Assembly: GCA_014904845.1 (NCBI GenBank)
Contig: MU119227.1
Coordinates: 310,001-374,000, forward strand
Source: Acephala macrosclerotiorum
Lineage: Eukaryota > Ascomycota > Leotiomycetes > Helotiales > Mollisiaceae
DNA: 64,000 nucleotides
Direction of reading: 5' to 3'
The notes under the pieces were generated by a model. It saw only the letters and a list, made by a program, of their open reading frames with translations. It did no database searches and had not been told where the DNA came from. How positions within the stretch are numbered: position 1 is the stretch's first letter; each line of letters opens with the position of its first letter. The translations under genes were made by a program, and so were the position numbers. This document shows positions 54,880 to 64,000 of the stretch, one piece after another.

Positions 54880-56086
54880 AGATGACAGAATCTACAGATG
54901 GAAGCAAAGCACTAGGAGAGGGGTTCTCACTGTGGGTCCGACCATTAAAAACTTCGACAATCCAGCTATATTAGTTCTGATTCAAGAGCTTGCGTCTTCG
55001 TCAACCTTCCCCATATCGCCCAATCACTTCTTGGGGGTTGGACTGGAACCGGCCTCGACATTCTGCTGCCGATCAATGAGGCCAATACGTTGAAGTTCCC
55101 GCTTGATCATGGAGAACATTTCAACACGCCCATGGAGTGGACTTTCTACACGCTCAGTCTAGATCTTCCAGATGGAGAAAAAGCGAACGTCTGCTCTCAC
55201 CGGGGAAATCGAGATCCAGAGCGAGCCGTTCAAAAAGGTCGTTGGCAAGAATTCCATCATCAGCGTCGACAACAATGTCTTCTCGTGCTGCATTCAATAC
55301 GAATATCCTAGATGTCAGTCAACCTCACTAATATCACTAGATCTATGTCGGTGCTACGAACCCTCCATTCCTCCAAGGGCTCTAGGGTTATGTTGGTCCA
55401 GTGGGCATTTCAAAGCCTGTTCCGGGATGGCATTACTACAGCTGGAGACAACAACCCACTCGAGGCACTGTAACGATCCACAGGAAGACCTACGAAGCCA
55501 AATCTGGTGTGGCTTGGATGGATCATTAGTAGGGAGGATGTGTTGCTCCAGATACTTCTACCACTCCTGGATGGGATGGCTGGTCATTCTTTGCGGTTCA
55601 ATTTGATAAGATGGCTTTCCTTTGTTCGCTACTCACGGCTCGTTTATCAATGGGAAACTTCCTCCTTCAAATCCAGGATACGAAACCTATGTCTGGGGAG
55701 AAGGAGCAGATCAGAAGCCTGTCGTGGTGGCTATCACCCTCGAGGTCACTGAGTATGTGCCGAGCAATGTTACCACGACGCTCTACCCTCCTGCTTGGAC
55801 TATCAACGCGAAGATGATCATTCCAAGAACCATCCCGATTGATGTCAAAATAGTTGCGACGACAGATACCCCTCAGCAGTTTTTATGGCAGGGAGGATTG
55901 ACCGATTATGCGGAGGCCGCATCCATTCTTACCGCTACTGGTTCAATCGATGGAAAAGAGGTTGTCCTGAAAGGTGTTGGGTACTGCGAAAGCGTTGGGT
56001 TTGAGAATCCAGCTTTGGTTACGGTGAGGAGACTAACTTTCCCAACACGCAAGCACAAGGGAGGCTCGCATGGAAGTTTGGAGTAA
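54880..56086 (+). pseudogene. CrtC/AttH-like lipocalin-fold gene, inactivated
   Basis: Recognisable blocks run in order but in different frames: LLGGWTGTGLDILLPINEAN, GEHFNTPMEWTFYTLSLDLP, DGEK; after a 1-base slip in an A-run near 55180, RTSALTGEIEIQSEPFKKVV and CCIQYEYPR; then YVGATNPPFLQG, a TAG stop (55383-55385), GYVGPVGISKPVPGWHYYSW, GTVTIHRKTYEAKSGVAWMD H, two consecutive TAG codons (55527-55532), WDGWSFFAVQFD, and in a third frame ATHGSFINGKLPPSNPGYET to the end. The order HYYSW..QQP..AWMDH..GWDGWS fits the CrtC/AttH family, which includes hydroxyneurosporene-synthase-like proteins and fungal Diels-Alderases. At least one frameshift and three stops make it a pseudogene. No biosynthetic cluster is present nearby. 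Confidence 0.72.
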
Positions 56087-56635
56087 TCTTCAATTAGAGA
56101 AGCTTGACGGAGATGCATGGAACGGTCAGGGGCTGGTGGGTAAGGTGTCCCAGAAGATTTGAAGGATTTGAAGGTTCGATGCTTTGTGAATTAAAAGTCC
56201 CTTAGCTTGAGTTGATGACAAGGCCACATGCAATGATTCTCCATTTCTGTTACAGTATTTGCTCACTTGCAAGCAGGACCCCAAATTGCAGAGGACGAGG
56301 GCAATACAAACAGCCAAACTTCCTGATGCCGTGTACCACGAGCAGGCACCCAAGGCCTTTCCAATATGCAAGAAGCCTTCACTTCCCGCGCGGGGGTTTC
56401 TCATCTCTGTATTTTCCTTGGCCCAGCCTCATCAAAAAACAAACGCCCCCGCAGATATTTTCAATAATGGTTTTATTTAGGATCTAGGCAGTTGCTTGTA
56501 CCTGTCTGTACCCGTGCTTCGTGTGATGATGTAGCACGAGGTAGTACCTCATTTCAGTATTTAGATATTGTGGGAGCCCCATCTTGGGATTTTGTCAACA
56601 CTCCTTTCGTCTTTCACTTTCAATCTGCAGCCATT
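56087..56635. other. intergenic
   Basis: Upstream region of the Ser/Thr-rich protein gene; no gene was recognised. Confidence 0.5.
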
Positions 56636-57464
56636 ATGCATTTCCAGTTCCTGCTCCTGGGAGCGAGTCTTCTCTTCTCAACTACACAAGCATCAATCCA
56701 CCATGATTTCAAGCACAAAAGAGAGAACGACCTCACCACAGCCACAGTCACAGGTACGATCTCCCCTTCAGCCATTCACAACCATCCCATTCTTAGTTCC
56801 TTTCCATCTCCAATCCCCTCGTCTTCAAATTTCCCATTTCAACTCAAAAACTAACAATCTCAGATCCCGGAAGTACCTCAATCGTCGAACTCAGCTCCAT
56901 ATCCCCCGCCATCTCATCCGACGCCGCAACCACCACGGAAGCAGCAGCAGCATCTTCCACAGACCTGAGTCTCGCTGTTTCCACCACGGTTGCCATCGAT
57001 TCAACCTCTACAGAATCTACCCCTTTGTTTCAATCCCACCCTCTTACTACAAGCACCGCCATCATCCCCTCCAACTCATCACTCTCAACGTCCTCCCCTA
57101 CAACGAAAGAAGCGTCGACGTCAGCTTCCGAGAAAACTGCTGGAGCGTCGACAAAGACTGAACAGACAACTGTGATACCAACGGGTATACGTACGTCTCA
57201 GCCCCATTCCTTCAGCCTCCACCTCACCTCTGCCTCCCCCCCCCTCCCCTTCTTTTACGTCTCCGTCCCAATCCTGCAATTAAGGACTTCCAAGCTAACA
57301 ACCAAACAGCAACAACCTCGGGAGCAGTAGCAACATCAACGCCCAAATCCGCTGCTGGAAAGACACTGGATGCTAGAGGATGGTGCGTTGTTCTTAGTAT
57401 TGTTTTTGGGGCTTGGGGTGTTGTGGGGTTGATGTTTGGGTTGGGCGTTGGTGGTTGGATCTGA
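56636..57464 (+). CDS. Ser/Thr-rich secreted membrane-anchored protein
   Basis: Three exons, 56636..56753, 56864..57184 and 57310..57464, give 197 aa. A signal peptide (FQFLLLGASLLFSTTQA) is followed by about 120 residues very rich in Ser, Thr and Ala (TTTEAAAASSTDLSLAVSTT, SSPTTKEASTSASEKTAGAS), expected to be heavily O-mannosylated. The C-terminus is hydrophobic (GWCVVLSIVFGAWGVVGLMF, GLGVGGWI) after LDARG, either a GPI signal or a transmembrane anchor. The introns split Thr/Gly-type codons after base 1 and keep the frame. Such proteins sit at the plasma membrane or wall. No enzymatic domain is present. Confidence 0.72.
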
Positions 57465-58004
57465 GTTATGTTTTGAGTTTGGGATGTTGAGAAGGGTGTG
57501 GGGAGATGGAGGGAGGTAAACAAAATTGAGAAGGGTTATTAGGAAGAGAATCAAAAGTGAACATTTTGAGTACAGAGAATCGTAAACCTGATCATTCGAG
57601 TGAGATGTTCTTGATTGTGAAGTTTCGTATTCAGCATGCTGAATCTCTTCCTGATGAAGCCAAGCTAAGTCGAGGCGTCGAAGATACGTAGATTTTGGCT
57701 CGTCTACTCCACTCGAAGCATAATTGGAATACACACATTTCGATTTGCAAGGTGGTAATTGATCTTCTTGTATTATGTTATAGCGAGTATACATTTGATT
57801 TAATTTCCTCTTCCTCTTGTCATCCATCCTATGTTCAAACACTCGATGCTATAAATACAGTTCTCCCCAAACATATATTGTACAGTATTACCACACCCCA
57901 TCCTTTTCCGATCCGTCATTATCATAGCCATAAAACGCCCGGGTATAGTTGCCCATCAATACATGCCAAACTTCAGGTCCTAGAAGGTACCTCTGATCCA
58001 AAAA
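57465..58004. other. intergenic between convergent surface-protein genes
   Basis: 540 bases between two convergent stop codons. No gene or repeat was recognised. Confidence 0.55.
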
Positions 58005-60493
58005 TCACAAAAGCCAACCAATGCCCACCACCATGCACATCCACAAAACGCCAAAGACAGGTCTGGCCGCCGCTACTCCATTTTTCTTTTTCGTTGTTGT
58101 TGCAGCTCCTGCTGCTGTTCCTGAACTCGTACCCGCGCCTAAACTTGTGAAAGTCGTAGTCGGGAATCCGATTCCACCTGGTCCAATGCTGATTGTCTGT
58201 CCTCCATATACATCCGTTGTTGGCGATGCTCCGGGCCCAATTGTGAATGTTTTGCTTCCGATCACCACCAAGGAACTGCCAAGTTCACTGAATGTGATAC
58301 TTCCAGCAGTGAGTGTCTGAGTAGCTGATGGGAACGGATTCCAGGAAAATGCGCCGTCACTTAATCCATCCGGCCCTGCGGAGACAGTTTGACCTGATAT
58401 TGTGGCTGTCGTCGGTTTTGCGCCTGGACCGATGGTGAATGTTGTTCCTGCGATGACGGCAATGCTGCTTCCCACTTCTGTAATGCTGACTCCTCCAACG
58501 ATGCCGATTTGTGAGCTTGCCGAATTCAGCTCCGTACCCCCAATAGTTAATCCGTGGAAAATCACGCCCGCTGAACCAATCGTGATCGTCTCTCCGTTGA
58601 AAACAGTCGTTGTCTGTGGTGTATTCGGCCCATAGGTTATGGTCTGGCCATCGATGACTACCACAGAACTTCCTACAGCAGTGATGACCGATCCACCTAC
58701 AATGGCAATGTTCGTTGGCGTGGATGCAGGATTTGGAGCTGCTGTGATAGTCGTCGAATCAAATTGAATGCCACTAGAACCAACGATAATTGTTTGGCCT
58801 TTTTGTACAACCGTCTGCTCAGGCGCGCCGGGACCGACATTGAAAGACGTCCCACCTATGACCACAGTCGATCCTCCTGATCCGATGTCAATTGACACAC
58901 CATTAATTGTTGTCGGGCTGGGACTTTCCACGAAGACTCCTCCAACTGTATAAGTCGGGATGCTGATGACAACTGAAGGGCCATCAATCTCATTTGGGAG
59001 CACAGTGAAGGTCTGACCTGCTTCTGTCACCGTCTGAGGTGCTGGACCAATTACTATAGTCTGAGTGCCGATGATAGCCTTACTTGGTGCAGCAACTACT
59101 GTGACGCCACCCACTACTTCTGTGAGAGGAGTTGTCGCTGCAGGATCGCCCGCGTAAATCGTCGTGATAGGTGTTGGGCTCGAATGTGGAGGTTCGGTCT
59201 GAGGAACCCATTGATTTGGATCTGGAGGAACAGAAGAAGGGGTCACAGTGACCTTGTCGTTATTGGGATTACCGTATGAAGGAAGTGTAGCACTCGTGAT
59301 TTCAGTGATGCCATTCTTGCTCGTAGTTATCGAGGTTACAGTGAGCCGGCCGGGAGAATAAGAGCCCTTAGGTTCTCCTGGAACAGAGGAATATCCAGGT
59401 ATGTACACAATAGTGCTCGAAAGCCCTAAGCTGTCCGTAGTCATCGTCGTCGTTGTGGGATGTGGTGGCATGATGAAGAGGGGAACGGTGGTGCTAATTG
59501 AGAGCGATTGATTTGGGCCAGATTTCGCAACAGAGCTCATGCCCGCAGCAGAAGTTCCGACCCAACTGTCGTTCAAACTACTCGTCGGGCCTCCTGGGGA
59601 AAGGGTCTGCGTTGCAGTCGGACAATAGACTGGCGGAGTGAATTCGGGCAGAGTGGTGAACGAGGTGGAGAGGTTGCCTGTTACTGTCATGGTTGTGGTT
59701 GTTGTGTTTGGCAAGATAATCCATACTGTTACCGGCTCGCTTGGAGGAAGACTTGAGCAAGTGCTCACGTTCTTGAAAAGCGTGTACGTAGCAGAATATG
59801 ATGTACTGATAATATTTCCCAATCCGGATGTTAACGTAGTCGCGGAAGTAGATATCGTCAAGTTTCCAGGAGTCGCTATATTGATCGGAGTGGGTGTCGA
59901 GGACCTGTTGGCAGAAACTAGGCTCGTAGAAGACCAAGTCGTGTTCGTCCATTTGCTAGTACTCGAATTTGAAGATACGGATGCTGTGGATACCAGGAAC
60001 GACTCGGATATTAGCGAAGATGAAATAATATTTGACGTCTGAAGCACAGGTTCCGTGAGTATACGTCCAGTCCATGGCAGAGTCTCCACACTTTCAGTAG
60101 GAACTTCCAAAGATACTCCAACCGGCGATAGACTGTAACTCGTAGTCACTGTGGCCGTATCTCCCATACTATCCACATAGCTTCCATCCGTCACTGTATG
60201 CCCTCCAATTACTGTGACAACCGGGCTCGAAGAATCTAAAGTGGCCGTCAAGTGGGTTGGTCCATGGCTCGGGCCACCCAAAGGTTTTACTATCGAGGGG
60301 GCAATTGAAGAGGTCGTCGAGCTTGTGAAGGTTGTGGATGTTGTGTTTAAGAACACTCGGGACATGCCTGGTAGAATATCTGCGATCAGTAAGCTTTCGC
60401 AGCAAGAGAGTGTCCGTGACACGTACCTTCACCCGCAACCAAGCTGCCATACTGGAGAGCTGCCCACGGTATGAATCGAGAAACCGGCTTCAT
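58005..60493 (-). CDS. large repeat-bearing Ser/Thr-rich GPI-type surface protein
   Basis: Two exons, 60493..60427 and 60379..58005, give 813 aa. The first exon encodes a signal peptide (MKPVSRFIPWAALQYGSLVA). The N-terminal half is Ser/Thr/Pro-rich with many sequons. From about residue 470 a beta-rich module repeats four to five times: T.VGGTSFNVGPGAPEQTVVQ, VVVIDGQTITYGPNTPQTTT, IAVIAGTTFTIGPGAKPTTA, LVVIGSKTFTIGPGASPTTD, each followed by GQT(I/V)..GP.GI. The C-terminus (GTAAGAATTTKKKNGV then FGVLWMCMVVGIGWLL) looks like a GPI omega region and signal. Similar IxGQT(F/I)T.GP repeats are common in uncharacterised ascomycete wall proteins. An adhesive or structural role is inference. Confidence 0.8.
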
Positions 60494-63400
60494 GATTGAG
60501 ATCTATGCTGCCACCACCACGGATATGGAAGCTTTCACAGTGTTCGAAAGACGCATGCAGAGTCCATCGAACGCAATATTAGAAATGAGCGGTTAATTTC
60601 CAAAGTAGCATTTAGTTAAAGAGATCTTTGGGATTTCATCGAGAAGGATAGTACACGAAGCTAGGGTGGTGGGAAGGACAGTGGTGGATTGGATATGCTG
60701 GATAAAAAGAGAAAGCAGCAAATTGATGGAAAATGATATGAACGATGGAAGAAGTCAAGTACCCTGACTTTGCGGAGAGTATATTGTGTACATATTAAAG
60801 ACTGCACATTGCAGCAGTGGAGGAGAGGGTGTGAGGGCGTAGGCGGATGAATGAGAGGAAGCATGGGAAGAAATGCGAGATAGGATGGCGTGGATGGCTC
60901 GACAAGGTCTTCTGCGCGTATTCTCCGTCGCTCAAAGGACAAGAAGGAGCCTTCCCCATCCGAGCATGGTTCCGGAAAAGGATCCAGTCTACGAAGTAGT
61001 CAAGATATCCTCACCACCCTCATTCGTATGTACCGGGCTGCCCATCCCCAGTCGCCGATGTGGTGCAGTGGTGGACTTGGCCTGGGACTTGGTGGAAGAT
61101 GGCGTCGGCGGGGCTGAAAAGAAACCTGCTTATTTTCTCGTCATCAGATGGTGTGTGGCTGTCGCTGCGGGTGGCTAGTCTTGGAGTCTTGGAGGCCGAC
61201 CTCCTTTCTGCAACGCTGCGAATCAAAACGCATCGTTTCTGCTGTTGTCATGGCCGGAGATGACTCGCGTCCTTGTCCTCTGTCAGCCTGCACAAACGAG
61301 ATTTCGAGGACTCTAGTTGTAGAATGCGCATGATTTCTAGTGGTCAATTCTGGTGATGCTCCTGGCGATCTTGTTCTGCAGCGCCGTCGGCTGATTTTGA
61401 TCCCAGCAGAACATCGCCTCTGTGTAGACTAGCCAGCGTCCATCGTCAAGGTCTATCCTTTAAAGCTTTAAGCCCTGTGGACCCAAAAATTTCCCAACTT
61501 TAATGCCATCAAGCATAATAATTCTCGAAATGTAAGGTTAAACGAAGCTTGAAAGAAGATTGGATGAAAAACAGACGAGAGCACCCCGAGGCTCAACAAC
61601 GCTGCGCAACGCTGGGAGTCCAGATGAACCTCAGCAACCGAGAAGCCGAATAGGGGCAATCCGTACCTGGAGATTTTTACGTACGTAACGAGTCCAGCAG
61701 CTCTGGCGTACCGAACTGCGGTTTTCGTGAGCCGGTCTCAATGCCAAGTGCTTGCTAAAAGGACTTGAGGGTTAGAATGCACCTTCTGATTGGGACTTGG
61801 TTTTTTCGAAGCTGCTGGTGATGGCTTCATTGGTTTGGAGGCTCTCGAGTTGCTTAAAGCAGTCGGAACGGTGGAGTACTGGTACTTTTGCTGAAGTCAC
61901 TCGACTTCCTTTAAGCTGCATTCCTGCTGTACGCAACCCTCCATTACGCACCTGCTGCAATGGGAGACACATCGTTACAGCGGAAGATATAGTCATAGTG
62001 GTGATCTGCATGGGCCTAGATTGCTCCAGGTGTAACACTCGCATTCCTTCACGGGACCTCGTTGCCTCCCCGCGTGATGCTGGAGAATTAATACACAAAG
62101 TAAGCCACAATAAGAACCGGCTTCTATCTCAGACCATATGCTGACCATGGTTATTTAGTCCCGGCATCGAAGGATGACCTCCTCGATGCTGGCACTGAAT
62201 CAACCGATTTTTATCCCCAATCCCGATACGCTGGGCAATCGGCACTGACAACCGTTCTGGCAGGCCGTCCACGTTCTTCCAGCCCGGTCGGCGGTTGTCC
62301 GATGCAAGTCGTGAGAAAAGGTGAGAAAAGTTCTTGTCATGCTGGTCGATATCAGAATCGTGAGCGCCAAATATTTTCCGACGTTGAAACTATCATTAGA
62401 TGAACGAATGAAGGCCGCGAAAAGTCAGCGAGACGCATCCAGTGAAGTGTTTCCAACATGCGCAAAGTCTGGGTTGTGTCCTAGTCAATCTTCAGCCCTG
62501 AAGCCCCTAGACCGGCTAAGCGTGGAAGGCTGTAATGGACTTCGGGGCTCACGCCCCAGCTGCTTAACTCTCACGGGGCCTCGAATCAACATGAGTGAAC
62601 CCGCTGCCGATCGACACAACAATACGAGAAACTTTCATGCTGCCTCTGTATTCAACTCTCATTGATCCAAAGGATCGAAACATTTACGAGGCTCTCCCCT
62701 CTGCTTCGCCTCTCCATGATCTACCACACGTTGTACTGTACGGCTCCGATAGGCGTTGCACAATCGCTCGCACCACATTTTGCTCTCTCCTTCCTTTTAA
62801 ATTTGAGTAAGAAACTACGAAAGAGACCAAACAGAACGGAGTGGGGTAAGCTGTGCCTCTTTCTGTCATCCCAAGCCCCTGTACTCGTACCATGCTTCCC
62901 CTAACAGTCATCGCCAAGCGATCATCGGGCCAGCGTTCTAGTGGCCCAAGACTTCGGACCTTAGGGTCAATAACCGCTGGACCACTACACTGTAGATAAG
63001 GCCAGCCCTGCCAAAATCTGCAACAGATCGGAATACAACCACACTTCGGGGCAAAGTCTAGGTTCACGACACCCTGTTGTTGACAATTGCCTCTCGCAAT
63101 CATCTCTTGACTCGAACCAGAGCCAATCCCTTCGACGGCCACGGCTATGTGCATGAAGAACAATTCCAGTGGTCACATCCCTCTCTTCTCACTCAACTTC
63201 TCTCTTCCATGTACCCTGGACCAAGTAACCATACAGCAAGCAAGATACGTATCTGACCGTACGTGGGCCGACCATCTCACGGGTGTACTACCAGAAAATT
63301 CCAACCATCCAACAACGCCTCTGATCCAGGAGATCTTTTCCCTCACATTCGTCATCTCCAATCGAACACGCGCTGAAGTTGCATTCCCAAACTCCACGAC

Positions 63401-63590
63401 CGCTTTTCTGTGGACCTGATCGAGCGGCGTACACACCAAAAGGGGTTCAACACCACACGCCTCAGTAAGCCTTCCGTTCAAACGGCCCCCAATATTCTGC
63501 TTTTTTCGACGGGAACAACGGTTGGTCAATGCTTTGCGACGACCTTGCTGTCGCGTTTTGAACTCGACGTCGCGAATTTTAAAACTTGAA
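60494..63590. other. long gene-poor stretch
   Basis: About 3.1 kb. Open frames (for example 60873-61178 plus, 61772-62110 minus, 62684-63163 minus) are overlapping, Trp/Arg-rich and without family resemblance, so none is called. No repeat or RNA gene was recognised. Confidence 0.45.
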
Positions 63591-63919
63591 TCATTGTCGC
63601 ATGCCACTCAAGAATGAGAGAACTTCTTCGATGATGTCCTCGGCGTCGCGGTGGTTGCGCATAGGAGGGGCCTTTGCATTCTTGATCAGACGTACCAATG
63701 GCGCTAATACTCCTGGTGCTTTGAGTATCGTGCCATCCTTGAATTGGTGAGATATTCCAGGCGCGTGGGATTTTATGAGAGACGTTGCTGATAATATAAA
63801 AGGTATGGCTCTGATGGAGACTGGTCTGCCATATCCCTTCGCGTTGGTACGCCACAAGTATGGACCGATGTAATGGTGAGCACAGTAAGTTCTGAGAACT
63901 GGATAGTCGGTACTGGTGC
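63591..63919 (-). CDS. 3' exon of an unidentified gene (partial)
   Basis: On the minus strand an acceptor (GCTGTACAG) at 63920-63922 opens a frame of about 109 codons to TGA at 63593-63591: TSTDYPVLRTYCAHHYIGPY, LWRTNAKGYGRPVSIRAIPF, HQFKDGTILKAPGVLAPLVR, DAEDIIEEVLSFLSGMRQ. The composition is protein-like and the splice site is good, with a possible branch point CTTAAGTTAAG upstream. The upstream exons lie beyond the right edge of the window. I do not recognise the family. Confidence 0.45.
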
Positions 63920-64000
63920 CTGTACAGCAAATGGTTTGTCCTGATCCTTTTCTTAACTTAAGTTTTCATATATATGCTATGTTCTCATCAGAGCTGAGAA

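Noticed and set aside
58021..58953. Several Val/Pro-rich plus-strand frames
   Set aside because: They are by-products of the repetitive surface-protein gene on the minus strand.
62684..63163. 159-codon minus-strand frame
   Set aside because: It opens with a non-ATG codon, has a Cys/Trp/Arg-rich random-looking composition and no splice partner.

Overview
The window is nuclear DNA of a filamentous ascomycete (Pezizomycotina). The protein families, the many 45-65 nt GT-AG introns with CTAAC/CTAAT-like branch sites, and fungal-only families support this: a GT62 mannosyltransferase, a Helo-like N-terminal domain, LysM proteins and a secreted FAD oxidase. Leotiomycetes/Helotiales is my guess from protein flavour only. 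No bacterial, viral or organellar genes and no CRISPR array were seen. Exon models were built by hand from splice sites, and their summed lengths were checked to be divisible by three.

Layout. (1) 0.3-10.3 kb is a compact housekeeping block: SEN34 (tRNA splicing endonuclease), ELP4 (Elongator), RPB8 (shared RNA polymerase subunit), a DUF4743-Nudix hydrolase, an OPI10/Hikeshi protein and a YND1-type Golgi apyrase. (2) 10.4-39.5 kb is gene-poor and repeat-rich accessory DNA. It holds a small Cys-rich ORF, an alpha-kinase, a secreted BBE-type FAD oxidase, the tail of a dead GH31 glucosidase, a damaged LysM/lysozyme-like gene and a MYND protein. It also holds a tandem family of five paralogues (24.0-38.2 kb, all on the minus strand) with a C-x2-C-x6-C-x-H finger. 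(3) 39.5-51.8 kb is a second housekeeping block: a GEA/GBF1-type ARF exchange factor, a GT62 mannosyltransferase, a 251-bp MITE-like element and SYF1 (splicing factor). (4) 52.6-64 kb is again accessory and cell-surface in character: a Helo-like-domain protein, a dead CrtC/AttH-like lipocalin gene, two Ser/Thr-rich secreted or GPI-type proteins, and the 3' exon of an unidentified gene running off the right edge.

The most interesting object is the five-copy family. Every copy has the same phase-0 intron placed just before the codon for the third Cys of its finger, so the finger exists only after splicing. Two promoter types alternate with two subfamilies: A and C are type I, and B, D and E are type II. 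Decay is visible copy by copy: C has lost the expected acceptor AG and is truncated at a repeat, D has a premature stop, and B needs a weak extra intron or carries a frameshift. A and E look intact. Shared blocks downstream of B, C, D and E mark the duplicated units.
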